Source: Apostichopus japonicus
Taxonomy: Eukaryota > Echinodermata > Holothuroidea > Aspidochirotida > Stichopodidae
DNA length: 64,000 nt
Assembly (NCBI RefSeq): GCF_037975245.1
Contig: NC_092576.1
Location: forward strand, 758,501-822,500
Reading direction: 5' to 3'
Position numbers and translations under genes: made by a program. The notes under the pieces are model-generated. The model was not told the DNA's origin. It was given only the letters and a program-made list of their open reading frames with translations, and did not search any database. Below, piece by piece: positions 11,263 to 23,198 of the stretch. Every line of letters starts with the position of its first letter. The first letter of the stretch is position 1.

Positions 11263-12578
11263 ATGTCAGATTTTGACAGGCATACGAGGAACAAAATGGA
11301 TATCAGGTAATGAATTAGAGTATGCGTTAGTTAATGACATTTACGTTTATCTTCACACCTGAAATGCATAGAAAACTAGCTGAAAACCTGTCATTACACT
11401 TGTTTTATTTTACGCCTCATACTACTAGTCCTACTTTAGTCATACAAACGAAAAGCACACATCACAGTCCTGGCTAGGCTAGATTACAGACGCACAACTA
11501 TAGCATCAGGCCTACATTAATAGATCCTTCAATTAAATAAAGTAGGCCTACACATAAAATGACAATTTATGCTTCACTGATCTTTTCAGGTTTGCCAAAA
11601 GTAGTTGTACCAGAGGTCATTGTCTTAAACTCCAGAAGTTACAAAGTAGGATTAATATTGGGCATAACTTTTTCTCTAAAGTCTAATACAAGGGTTGTGA
11701 ATGGATGGAATGGTTTGCCTGAGAAGGATGAATTGCAAGTAGTGTGAATGGGTTTAAGAATGCTTTGGATGAGTACATTAAGCATTGTAATTGGGTATGA
11801 CATTTGATGTCCTCGGTTGTATTCCTCTCATATAGCCTTAGGGTCCTTAATGGGGACTTGAATGTCTCTCCTGGTCTTTTTTTCTACTAAACTAAACTAT
11901 ATACTTGAATGTAGGAGTTAGCAATAGTTGGGAGTCTGTGGGCAAACCTAAGACTGATATTGTGGTGTTAATTTCTCAGGAATGTACTTACTAGGCTATA
12001 GTAGGTGCAACAGATTGAATGGGTCTGTCGAGAAAAAATAACCCTGCAACAACTGAATACTGGTGTATGTTGTAGCTTATGTATTTTCCATTAACATATA
12101 TGCTATACGGTCATGTCCTTAATAAGGTTTCATGGATCACACTGACATAGTGTGCCTACTTTTCAGTGTTGTCAACTGAGCACAGGGCTGATGACATCAT
12201 TCAGTTTGTTGTTATGCAGACAGCAAATGGCCATAATGATAATTATTAATTGTTACTTATTCTTCATACTGCCCTTACCTGAACAGTGATGTATAAAAAC
12301 ACAAGAAGTCGTTAAGCTTTTCATTTAAGAATCGTTTCAGCCTGTCCTATTTCAAACATATGATTGGCAGGTTTCCACGTTACATAGCTTATCAAAATGG
12401 AGCTGTTCTGTAAAGCAAGAAAATCACACATATGCATGCATACAAACACACTCATATAACAATTTCTGAATATCTTTTCAGCTGCCCAAAGGTACTGGAA
12501 TGCAAGCTCTGTTGGGCGAATAAAAAAACCCACATTGTACTCTTTTATTATGGTCGGCGTAGCTGGAACCAGCAATGA
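11263..12578 (+). CDS. Tentative two-exon small gene (46 aa)
   Basis: ATG at 11263 opens a 44-nt exon (MSDFDRHTRNKMDI plus two bases) ending at 11306 before GTAATG. The acceptor TCTTTTCAG at 12473-12481 leads to 12482, where the frame continues as SCPKVLECKLCWANKK and stops at 12578. The CRE at 11126 and a poly(A) signal at 13236 bracket it. A competing reading of the second exon is frame +1, open from 12482 to 12729 (82 residues, includes AQRYWNASSVGRIKK and VLKWVQLAQFHDRMTTRDQD). I recognise neither protein. The frame is broken in D1. The intron contains the LINE relic at 11589-11800. Confidence 0.22.
11589..11800 (+). pseudogene. LINE reverse-transcriptase C-terminus relic (D2)
   Basis: Duplicate of 5056-5282: RVVNGWNGLPEK followed, after a frame change, by GFKNALDEYIKHCNWV and a stop at 11798-11800. 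Only the terminal ~65 residues of the reverse transcriptase ORF remain. Confidence 0.7.
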
Positions 12579-13235
12579 TGGTGATGTGGATTTGACAGTA
12601 CCTAGACAAGAATTCAATAGCTGCTTTGTGTTGAAGTGGGTTCAACTTGCTCAATTCCATGACAGGATGACGACTAGAGATCAGGATGAATTATCTGTTG
12701 CAGAGCTCTATAAACCAGGCAGTTGTTAAAACATCCATTGGGTGACCCTCACAGTCTACCAGGCACTGCATCGCAGAAGCAAAATGAAGTGTGTGTGATG
12801 CCTTCTTCTTATGAGAGTGGAATGGCATCAGTGTGGCCTCTGTCAATTTGGCTTCAAGTCTTTGTTTTCTTGAAAGCTGAGAAGATCTTTCAGTGGTTTC
12901 ACACTGACCTCTGTACTTGACAATTCATGTGTATTTGCCAGCTCAGGAGGAAGCCAGATTTTAATTACATTAACCAAAGCTGACTTTTTTTTGGACATGT
13001 GGTACATCTGCAAGGAGGTGAAGGAAGCAGTTGGAGTTGCATGGATGTGGAATCTTGTTGATAGTACGGCAGTCTTATCCACAGATTATCCCAAAGCTTC
13101 TCCACATTGCCACATTCAGAACTTATTACATTGATAAACTTGAAAATTGCAGGAATCTAACGAAGCACCCATCAAGGGAATTTGTTTGTATAATTATTGA
13201 AAGCTGTGACCTTCTGATGTGACAGACTAATGTGA

Positions 13236-13241
13236 AATAAA
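13236..13241 (+). terminator. Candidate poly(A) signal AATAAA (D2)
   Basis: AATAAA followed by a GT-rich region (TTGTTATTGTTTGATTGTA). It is the likely 3' end of whatever transcript uses the 12482-13200 exon-like region. Confidence 0.45.
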
Positions 13242-15690
13242 GGGCAGTAGATTACCTTGTAAATGAACCTTGTTATTGTTTGATTGTATCTTATGTTCGC
13301 AAAATTTTAAGTTGCATGCTACCAATTGAAACATAATTCTTTCTCTATTAATGGGATATAAATACTTCTCCTTAAAGGATGTGAAGACTCCCGCACAAAG
13401 AAATGTCTCATGCCGGTTATCTGACCTAGTTTCGAATGCGGTGTAACAGAAGTGTTAGACACCACCGTTGATCCCAGAAAATACACACACAGCTTGCTAC
13501 CATCTGTAAATAGACTTTAGTGTACAGTCAATACAAACATCACGGTCAATACCCACAACACAGTGCACATAGCAGCGTGGACATCTCAGGTCTAGATAAA
13601 AGATAACAAGGTATCAATCACGTTTCATTACTGTCTGCATTTTGTAGCGACACAAAAAAAACTTCACTTGCAAGCAACGGAAAGTAAACTTTTTCAGAGC
13701 GCGGCATGCGGTTTAGGGCGAGTCTTCAATACCTTTAAATATACTGCATCGGTTGTTGTCACTTGATCATTTGCTTGTGTGTGAGCTAAACAGCTTAAAT
13801 AATATGTAAAAAAATAATACAAACTTTCAAATTGCCAGATATTTACTTGCTCAAAATCATTATCCAATCATGATTTGTTGCTATCCTTGAGTCCATTATT
13901 CAGATGATGAGGCAGATTCCCTTCAACTCTCCATGATGAAGGTAAAACCTTATATCTTAACCAACTGCCATTGAGTGTCCATTTGAAGGTTTCAAACACA
14001 CAAGTGCATTGATTAAAACAAAGACTTTATTGCTGTGGTTGCAGGAACTGGATTTCAGTCTAGTAGTCACTCACCAGGTTTGTCTTTATCACAGTCTGCT
14101 AACTGTGGCTTTTTATGTTAGGAGTTTTTCTTCAGAGCACATGTCACCTTTGATTTGTAAAAAAAGTCCTGAAATTCAGGGACTTAAAAATTATTGTCTA
14201 AAGATAATTTAAAAAGATTTTTTTAACTTCAATCGTCAATGTGGGTGTCAATTAAGGGAATAAGGAGTTACTGATGCAATGACTTTCTGGCATAAGTGCA
14301 TTTATAATGTGTTAAAACTTGAAAGGTGTATCATACTGCATCCCCCCCTCTTAATTTGCACTCCGTTGGAATGCACAGACAGTTTTGCTTATTAATGAAA
14401 TACCAGTTAACACTAAATTTTAAAGTCTTCCTTTAAAACAGTCAAACGAAACCGTGCATTGTCTAAGCTAGGCCTATGCAATAGTTTGAACATTTCTTTA
14501 TCAACATGTGGTGACAGGGCTCTTATGATAATTCAGTGACCAAGACAAGAGTGTAGGGTAGTCTTTGCAATAAGCATGACTAAGGCTAGGCTACCAGTAC
14601 CATAATTAGCCTTGGCCTAGTGGTCTTTGAAATGTAGCCTAGGCCCCTGCTACTTTGATAAATGATAGTTGACTGCATCCAAATTAAACCAAGGCCTAGG
14701 CTATACTTTTGAAGAAGAAAAAATTAGGCTGAATTCATGTTAGCCTAAAAAGGCTAGGCCAATGCTGACAATTAACACAAGCCAAGATCATTTAACCATT
14801 TGTGCACTTGTTTATGGCATACTAAAAGGGTCTATATAATTAGGCCTGTATGTGTACACAACCCACAAGTTACCAATGAGTATAGACCTAGCCTAACTAG
14901 TTTAGGCCTAGGCTACTTTGTTTTCCTTAGGCCTAGTTTAATTGGGCCTTATACTGTGCCATATTATGTAATGTGCTATAACAGTTGTAGTAATAGCAAG
15001 AATGGTCCAGGTCTAACTTAGCCCAGGCTTAACTTATGCTTCGGGCTTAACTTAGGATTAGGGCTTTACGTGATGCCTAGAAGCTAGCCCACCCTTTTAC
15101 ATTAAACTAAAAGTGATACTTTTTTAGGCTAGGCATAGCCTAGGCATACAATAACTATAGGAATTAGGATAACTATATGTGCGACTGAAACTGCCATGCC
15201 TATGATTAGGAGAGCTGGCATAATGAAATCGAATTTGTGGATCGTAAAACGAGAGAGAATAGCCATGAATGTAATTACAGAAACCAGTCTGAACGTAAAA
15301 TTCTCGCATTGCTTGTACATTACTCGTATACACTAGGGCCTATGGCTAGTATGGGCCTAGGCTACACAGACTTTTTTTCATTAGATCTCCATCTTGTTCT
15401 TTCTACTTCCAAAAAATTCCTCTTCTTTTATGGTCAGTCGGAAAATCAAACAACAATATCCATGTTCTGACCGATTGCAGCATCCCCAGCACCATTTCTT
15501 TCATAATTTTGTACTTTTTTTGTGTTCACAAACGATAGTCTATACACTGTGAGTATGCGTGTCGCCTGCTATAAAGTTTTCAAGTGGACCTATTTTACCT
15601 CCCTGTGTTGGCGTTTTCCCTCTCGACCAATCCAAATCGGTTACATGGTTGGCCAAACTCTCTCTATATACGGCTCTGCTTACATTTAGA

Positions 15691-16117
15691 GCTAACTTAT
15701 GTTCTACTTACATTCAGAGCCATGTATACCTTTTTGTTTACATTAATGTAAGATACATAACCTGTCATATTTCAAAGCTAGAAGCCTTAAACTGTTGAGA
15801 TTTTTCATCCTATCAGACCAACCTTTGAGAGGTTATTGATCCCCCCCCCCCACTCCCCTTGGCAGTAGTATACTGCATGATGTTGGTGCGAAGAAGAGTT
15901 TTGCCTGACCATTGCCTTTTCCAAACTTAAATGATCGGGCTGTTGTTAGCATTATAGGAGTGCTGTTGTAGGTGCAACTTTCCGAGTTTTCCCTACGAAA
16001 ACACTTGGGTATGGGGGAGGGGGCAAAGTGGAAATGTTATAAATAAATCAGCCTCCCTAGAGAGATAGTCATGTTTTTTTGTGGTAACATTAAACATGGA
16101 CCCTCACACTTGCAAAG
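15691..16117. other. Spacer with poly-C run
   Basis: Contains a poly-C run at about 15841-15852. Nothing else recognised. Confidence 0.4.
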
Positions 16118-16320
16118 TCATTCACATCCAGTGTGAGGGTATGACAGATATGATAGACGCAATGGCATATTGTATTTTGTTTCGACATGTTCATATGGAG
16201 TTGTAACATGTTGATATCGAATTGTAACATGTTGATATCGAATTGGACATATATATATTAACTTGGACACTTCACTTTCTTTTTCGACATTTATGGAACG
16301 TTTGGCTCTCCGTAACACTG
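16118..16320. mobile_element. Fragment related to the 2760-4625 foldback element
   Basis: The right part ends with CTCTCCGTAACA. Its complement TACGGAGAGCCAAACGTTCC aligns with the foldback terminus TACGGAATGCCAAATGTATC. Inside are repeats of AACATGTTGATATCGAATTG similar in style to the ~21-bp repeats. The left terminus is degraded. Confidence 0.5.
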
Positions 16321-17155
16321 GCTATGCCGAATAAACTTGTAAGGCACACTTGGCTGTAGTTCACAAGTCGGACGTGTTCCGGGACAGATTCTTCTCAACT
16401 TTACGTTTTGTGGGAACAGCAGAATACATTTTTGGGGTTATTTTATTTTTTAGATACTATACATCTGAAAATCGTATACATGTGAGTGTTTTGGGGTTTC
16501 CTAAAATAGATATCGTTCATCAAATCCGGGCGTCAATTACCAGCCCACCATGCTACATGCTATAGTACTAGCCTAGTAGGCCTAGGCCTATACTAATTAC
16601 TATAGACTAGTGTAAGTAAAGGGCCTTATTGTTATGGTGTGCAGATGGGCTACAAAAGTTGGAAGTAGTGTAGGCTAAGCCCTAGGAAATAAAAATAAAT
16701 ATCATTGTCACAATATAGTTCTCATTGGGAATTGTATTTGTGGTTTACAGAAAATTAAACATATATTTGGTCACTAGGAATTCCATTTTGCCACCAATCT
16801 TTGGCCTGAAAATTAAAAGCTATATGTTAGTGCCTCAGTTAGATTTACTATGGCAATAGATTAAGAGAAAGAATACCTTTTTACAAATCTTGTGTATAAC
16901 AAAGCACCATGAATATTTAGCAAAACACTTAAGTCCAAGGATAGTTTAAGGCCAAATTTGAGCCTGACTTTAGAATCCGTACCATATGAATGTGCAAGCT
17001 TACTTCGAATCGGCCGAAGAACAACTGTATAATCCGGCTGAACGTGTGTGCTCACACCGGCTTGGTTCAATAGAATAACAGTCGGTGAATAGGTGCGTTG
17101 CATGAATGAGTTAAAGCGGTATAGTAGGAAATAGGGAAATAGAGAATAGTTAAAT
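16321..17155. other. Spacer, nothing confidently recognised
   Basis: Holds an 80-codon minus-strand open frame at 16861-17103 with a plausible composition (FGLKLSLDLSVLLN), but no flanking splice signals or homology I can name. Also contains AGGCCTAGGCCTA near 16578. Confidence 0.4.
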
Positions 17156-17632
17156 CCATCAATGTACGTGAAGAGAGATACGTGAAGAGGGTTAGGAAAT
17201 ATGGTTAGGAAATAGGGTTAGGGTTAGGAAATAGGGTTAGGAAAAAATAGGGTTAGGAAAAAATAGGGTTAGGAGAGATACGTGAAGAGGGTTAGGAAAT
17301 ATGGTTAGGAAATAGGGTTAGGGTTAGGAAATAGGGTTAGGAAATAGGGTTAGGAAATAGGGTTAGGAAATAGTTAAATAGGAAATAGTTAAATCCATCG
17401 ATGTACGTGAAGAGAGATACGTGAAGAGGGTTAGGAAATAGGGTTAGGAAATAGGGTTAGGAAATAGTTGAAATATTAATCCATCGATGTACGTCAAGAG
17501 AGATACATGAAGAGGGTTAGGAAATATGGTTAGGAAATATGGTTAGGAAATAGGGTTAGGAAATAGGGTTAGGAGAGATACGTGAAGAGGGTTAGGAAAT
17601 ATGGTTAGGAAATAGGGTTAGGGTAAGGTTAT
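17156..17632 (+). repeat. Telomere-like minisatellite (TTAGGAAATAGGG)n
   Basis: Repeats of TTAGGAAATAGGG with interspersed TTAGGGTTAGG, arranged in higher-order units each introduced by GAGATACGTGAAGAGGG. The family is a derivative of the TTAGGG telomeric word. Confidence 0.9.
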
Positions 17633-18590
17633 TACCTGTAGCCTTTCATAAACACTCCCTTGGACATTTACCAAGCTACAGTCGTCAGCTTCTCCTTCGT
17701 GGAGTCTGTCATATCTCATTGGCTTGGTTGCATTTGCTATTGAACGACTATAACTTGGATTCCAAGAGGGCATGGAACTTAACCCATTTTATTAGTTAGG
17801 AACTTGGCTACACATTTAACACTAAGGTGTGTCTTTAAACAGCTGCTACAAGGTAGGATTATTGGGGTATAAGCATCTTAATGCAGTAGACCATCACAAA
17901 AGAAGACGTTTCAATGGAATTCGTTGTCAATTAGAATGTTTATTGATCGTAAGTTATTACATATTCATTATGTTCTCTTATTTGTGTGAAATATTCATGT
18001 TATTATTACATATTCATTATATATTCATGAATGTCTTGCATATTCATTATTTTGCTTTTGTTATATGGTAATGAATATTCAAATATGGTAATAAAGGAAA
18101 AGTTAAGGTTTCTATTTTTCTTCCAAACGCCAAATCTTCATCCGGCTCACAGCCTGATCGGTTAGGAGTATGCGCTATTATTAATTCGCATCCTAACATC
18201 CTGGGTTCGATTACTGCTATGTGTTACTCATGTTATTAATCATGTTTTCTCCTCTCTTCTCTTCATAGATATGTAGGTCTCATCCGAGAAAACGATTGAG
18301 GAAGACAGAAAGAATAGAGAGAACTACGGTTGAAGGTATGGGGGATGTGAAGTGGGTACAATGAAGGGACATAAGCGCTGAAGCGAGTTTACTATTTTCA
18401 TGAAAACCGCCAAACTCTTTTAGTCCCCCAAAAATATCCAAGCCCCATTTAAAAACGCTCACCCCATCAAAAAGAGCGCCCTCTTTTAGCCTGTCGGATA
18501 TCGGATGGTACGGATTCTAAATTAGTACCCAAATTTGATTGTTGTGAGCTCTAGGAATATTAAATTAATATATTAAGCTAGTGTTATAGT
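17633..18590. other. Spacer with a tRNA-like patch at 18150-18225
   Basis: No gene supported. A GGTTCGATTAC box-B-like word (18207-18217) with an upstream A-box-like TGATCGGTTAGGAG hints at a degenerate tRNA or a SINE head. Confidence 0.35.
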
Positions 18591-18595
18591 TCTAC

Positions 18596-18760
18596 CCCAG
18601 GGTTCGGTTTCTTCCGGAAGAAACCTATTTCTTCCGGGGACGTGGAAGAAACTGGAAGAAACCTGTTTCTTCCAGGTTTCTTCCAGGTTTCTTCCAGGTT
18701 TCTTCCAGTTTCTTCCGGAAGAAACTGGAAGAAACCGGAAGAAACTGGAAGAAACTGTGA
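18596..18760. repeat. TTTCTTCC / GGAAGAAA palindromic array
   Basis: Alternating runs of GGTTTCTTCCA and TGGAAGAAAC, both strands represented, producing overlapping hairpins centred on TTCTTCCGGAAGAA. A related locus is at 29118-29222. Confidence 0.85.
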
Positions 18761-19200
18761 AAATTGGCATATACGCAGCACAACCCACATACATGATAAA
18801 GAGACAAATAGTTTACCACCATCTGACTGAAATGCATACCATTGAAACCATCAAAATATGATATTTTTGTTTTGATTATAATTTTGGGTTGTTTTTCTAC
18901 ACCAAAAGATGTTTGCTTTATATCACAATATTGAAGGACTACTTATCATCTCGCGATCCCCCCATCATCCAGAATTGCATAACTGGCCATACTGTATGAA
19001 TGATTAACCTGGATTGGCCCATGAACTGAGGATTTAATACAATGAACACCAAGAAATAGCGGAACAATATCTGTTAGATTTAGGCAACAGTCTAATTTCT
19101 GCAACTCCCTAAATTACAACTTGTAGATAACAGGAGGACTTGTCATCCCAACAGCAAAAAGAACAAACATCCACAATTAAACACAGCTGGCCATGAGCCA
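18761..19200. other. Spacer, nothing recognised
   Basis: AT-rich, no supported gene or repeat. Confidence 0.4.
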
Positions 19201-19214
19201 GCCCTCCCCTCATA

Positions 19215-19615
19215 CAAATTAAAGCATGTAAACTGCATGTAAATTGTATGTATCTTGTATGAAAAGGCTAAAACATGCAATTTGCATGCATGTACATGCT
19301 CTACACATGCTGTTTTCATACAATTTACATGCATGCATCCAGGAAGCATGTATTTATGCATGCATGTATTCGAATACATGCGTGTAAACCTTACACTAAG
19401 CATGTATCGCAGCAATATAAGTGTCCATTGGGCATGTAACTTGGTGTATGCATGCATGTAACCAAACTGTCAAGCATGTATTTGGACTTAGTTGTTTTAT
19501 GAATGCTTGTGAAGCATGTATTTTGGACTTTGTCAAATTCATAGTGCATGTATTCAAATTTACAGTGCATGTATTTTGGACTTTGATCAATTTACAATTG
19601 CACACATGCAATTAG
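19215..19615. repeat. GCATGTA / TACATGC palindromic array
   Basis: The words CATGCATG, GCATGTA and TACATGC recur every 10-40 bases in both orientations. The open frames rich in Met, His and Cys on both strands are consequences. Related to 28222-28665. Confidence 0.8.
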
Positions 19616-20604
19616 TCAATTTGGATGTAATTTTATGGTATACTGTATATAGGATGATTATATCATATTTTATCACAATAAGTTTTGGTAGGAATGAAGA
19701 GTTTGATTATTTTTCTTTTCCAGATGAGCTCTTGACATCTTAAGATGCAAACAAGCATTCATTTTTTCGAATTTCAGCTAGCTGGTTGTTTAAAGTAACC
19801 TCATGCATTGGTGATATATGTTATTAAATGGAGCATCCTGAAATATAAAGCATTGATTTGGTAATCTCCCATGAGTTATAAGGAAATGCCATTGTGTATT
19901 TAGCTTCTGTACATGCTTCATACTGTGCCTTGATTCCAACTTTACATACTGTGATGACAAATTTAAAAACTTTATAAAAACTACAGGATGATGCGGTATG
20001 ACTTTTTGAAGTTTATATTTGGTATTGCCTGCACTCTCAAAATAATTATTTTACCACTTATACATTCACTAATGCATTACTACAATAAGTTGGTGAAAGT
20101 AAAGTGGACTAGTACTCTATGTTACACCCCTGGTAGTCAAATTGGGGTCACAACCCTTGTTATGGTCACCAAATGTTTTTGGGGTGGCCAAATGTAAACA
20201 GTTTTTAGTTTACTAGGAATTCAAAACGCGCGTTCCAGGGACGCATCTGCCCGAAAAAGTTTGCATTCCGCAGATAAAAACTTATGTCCCCCAAGACAAA
20301 CCTGTGTTAACAGCACAAGCCAAGCTATGACCTTTACGTTCTTTTGAAGTCAAGTATAACATCCCTAGATCACAATTGCTTGCACTTTGAGACTAAATAG
20401 TATGGTTGAGGCCTATATATACACACAAACGAATTAAAAAAGATAAAATTAGTTGCAGTACATTTCAAGAAAATGTACAAATTTGAATGTTCACCAAAGC
20501 TGATGTTTTCCTGTTCTGGTAGAGTTTGCCACAGCTAAGTGTAACATGCACAGTACGACTTCCTTGAGTACTGTAGACAAAAGAAAAAACTATATTTGGC
20601 ATTA
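19616..20604. other. Spacer, nothing recognised
   Basis: AT-rich sequence without recognisable exons. Confidence 0.4.
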
Positions 20605-20784
20605 CTTTACATCGTGACTAACAGCAAAAAAGTCTTTGGATTGTTCTTTGCAAAACAACTTCTGTCATCAACCCCTACCCCCCCCCCCAAGAAGAAAAAA
20701 TAGAACGGCACCTAAGTGTAATTGTTCTCCCTTCTAAGCACTGAACACGAGCCCTTTAATCTAATTATTCAGGTAACTCTTGCG
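20605..20784 (+). repeat. 180-bp dispersed repeat, copy a
   Basis: Matches 21922-22104 with shared blocks TTTACATCGTGACT, AGTGTAATTGTTCT and TTCAGGTAACTCTTGCG. Includes a poly-C run. Confidence 0.85.
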
Positions 20785-21921
20785 CCGTAGAATAAAGCGG
20801 TAAAGGTTTGACAAATTTCCAAAGAGATACGCAATGCCCTCTTGAGTCAAAAGTGAACGACAGCCATTAAGACAGAAAGAAAGATGAGAGGCTTACCACA
20901 GCAATTTACAACAAATACTTTTCAAATTGATTTTACCACTGTACAATGAAGAATAACATTCAGATTACTATGAAATTCCTTACATATAGGAAATGCTTGT
21001 TGAAATTATTGTTTCACAACAAAAAGGTCATGACCTAACCTTATGGATTTTGTGTACAAAAATATTGCAGCTTATAAATAGAATATAAACGATTGGTGTC
21101 TTTACACAGTAAAAAACAAAAACCACAAACAGCTCATTCACTTGAGCCTAAAATGACTGACTCTTCTAACTCATTGGGGTTAATTACATTCAAAATTTTG
21201 CAATTTTATGATAGGCAAATATTAAAAAGGTGGTACATGTAAACAAAAGTCTAGTATACCCATAGATGTTGTTTTACATAGCCAGTGGTATTTTGAGAGA
21301 GTTGTCAGAGCTGGTAAATATTGGGTCTCCATGCAAGCAAAAAACCTTCGACTACCATACCATTTACTGTACTCATGTTTATACAGTACTTATATTATGC
21401 ATCTCTTCGACTGGTGTGTACCGTTCAATGAACACAATTAGTATATATAAAAATTAAATAACTATCAATAGAGTTTGAAAATCAATTGTGAACAAGAATA
21501 AAAATTTTCTGCATTGTACTGAATTCACAATTTTATTCACATAGTCATTTATATCTACAGTGTTCCTGTTGTGTTAATTTCTTTCTTACTCCAAACAATA
21601 CTGATCAGAATCAGCTTTCCAATAAAAATATTATGTTATACGTAACTTAAACAGGGCCCTCTGTTTCAATCACTTTTAATCAGATTGGGAACCTCAGCAA
21701 TGTAACTAATATTCTTTGCATCAGTGAAATCCATGCACACACAAACAGCAACCAAAATCATACACAGAAATAAAATATCTTTGGTTGGGTGGTGCAACGT
21801 CAAGATTAATATGTGTTAATTTATTGTTGGATACATCATCCTTGGTCAGAGAAATTGGCAGTTTTTTTCCACGTTACACACAAGCGCTACATACCTGCTA
21901 CTGCATAAATAAAACTTCTGC
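20785..21921. other. Spacer, nothing recognised
   Basis: AT-rich; no supported gene. Confidence 0.4.
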
Positions 21922-22104
21922 TTTACATCGTGACTCACAGCAAAGAAGTCTTTAGATTGTTCTTTGCCAAACAACTTGTTTTCCACCCCTACTCCTCCCC
22001 TCCCCCAAGAAAAAAATAATAGAATGGCAACTTAAGTGTAATTGTTCTTCCTTCTGAGCACTGAACACGAGCCCTTCAATCTAAGTATTCAGGTAACTCT
22101 TGCG
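21922..22104 (+). repeat. 180-bp dispersed repeat, copy b
   Basis: Second copy of 20605-20784, 1.3 kb downstream in the same orientation. The right boundary falls at TTGCG in both. Confidence 0.85.
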
Positions 22105-22189
22105 GAGAGAGAAGTAAGAAAAGGTTCACTGTCTTACGAGAAATACGTGGAAAGTCCATTGTGATTGCGGTAGGCTACACTCCGCACAA

Positions 22190-22197
22190 TGACGTCA
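22190..22197. promoter_or_regulatory. Full CRE palindrome TGACGTCA
   Basis: Perfect CREB/ATF consensus in a locally less AT-rich stretch. No coding exon is identified nearby. Confidence 0.25.
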
Positions 22198-22319
22198 CAG
22201 AGTGACCTGTACGTTCATGTGCTTTTTGCACCACGTTTCTGGTCAGTTCGAATCTGCTACTGTAACTTTGACATCAAATAATGACTAAATGGGAACCACG
22301 GTATTGTTTGTGTACTAAT

Positions 22320-22634
22320 TACTACTAAAACACTTTAGACTAGTATGATCTAGCCCCCCAATTTTTTTCCCCCGCCTCCAGCTATGCATTTTAAGGGCAG
22401 TTCCATGCTCCTAACTTTAAAGAAGCTTAATTGTATACCCTGCACATGTAATTTTGGTGGACTAGGCTAGACTGTACACTTTACTACAAAAATACTGTAG
22501 ACTAGTATGATGTAGCCCCCAATTTTTTTTTTTTTTTTCGCCTTCAGCTATGCATTTGAAGGGCAGTTCCATGCTCCTAACTTTAAAGAAGCTTAATTGT
22601 ATACCCTGCACATGTAATTTTGGTGGACTAGGCT
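22320..22634 (+). repeat. 162-bp tandem duplication
   Basis: Two units starting at about 22320 and 22482, sharing GACTAGTATGAT, GGGCAGTTCCATGCTCC and ATTTTGGTGGACTAGGCTA almost exactly. The main differences lie in the poly-C/poly-T tract. Confidence 0.9.
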
Positions 22635-23198
22635 ACAGGGCTAAGCCTAGGTATGGACCAAGACAGTAATAGTAATACAAATAAGATATACTGTAGCCTA
22701 GGCCTATTCAAAATATTACCCTACTAATAAAAAGCACTAGGTTTTCTGAAGGCAGCCTATAGCCTTACCAATACCACAGGCTGTATACATTTTTGTTCAT
22801 GGTGGGAAAAACATCCTGTGCCATCATAACTGAAGTAAAAAAAGTCATTTTAACAACCTTTCAGCTCCATTTCCTTCATTGATTCCTTCTGTTGGGAGTT
22901 GAGTGGTACCAACGTTAGTAGTATTCAGACTAGTCGTAGAACTAGTACCAGCTGGGCTAATGGCAACACTAACATGAGTAGTGTCACTAATATTGGGCCA
23001 ACGTAAGGCATTTCATCACCATTGTCTAAATCGTCTAACTGAGATGAGCTTAGTCGCCACCGTGTGGCTCGTGGCACACATTTAAACGGGTTGCTTGTCC
23101 TGAAATAGTCTCTATATTTAGAAGGCATTGTAGGCCTCAATATTGATCGACAAAAGTTCCGGAATTTTCTTAGAGCATTGAAGTAACGTCGTCCGTAC

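Larger units (their letters stand above)
11420..15690 (+). repeat. Tandem duplication, copy D2
   Basis: Second copy of the 4889-11088 duplication, without the 6906-9862 element but with 670 bp (11810-12481) and 375 bp (14276-14650) that D1 lacks. It contains the LINE tail relic (11589-11800), the open exon-like stretch 12482-12729, a second 87-codon open stretch (about 12882-13125, reading SGGSQILITLTKADFFLD and KEVKEAVGVAWMWNLVDS), and AATAAA at 13236. Confidence 0.85.

Noticed and set aside
16861-17103. 80-codon minus-strand frame containing FGLKLSLDLSVLLN
   Set aside because: Protein-like but isolated, with no splice context or family I can name. Left as a spacer note.
17156-17632. CRISPR-like or prokaryotic array
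   Set aside because: No constant repeat with unique spacers. The units are contiguous minisatellite variants in a eukaryotic setting, and the same holds for the other arrays.
18573-18837. Frames with FFQFLPVSS and RNLEETWKK
   Set aside because: Low-complexity translations of the TTTCTTCC palindromic array.
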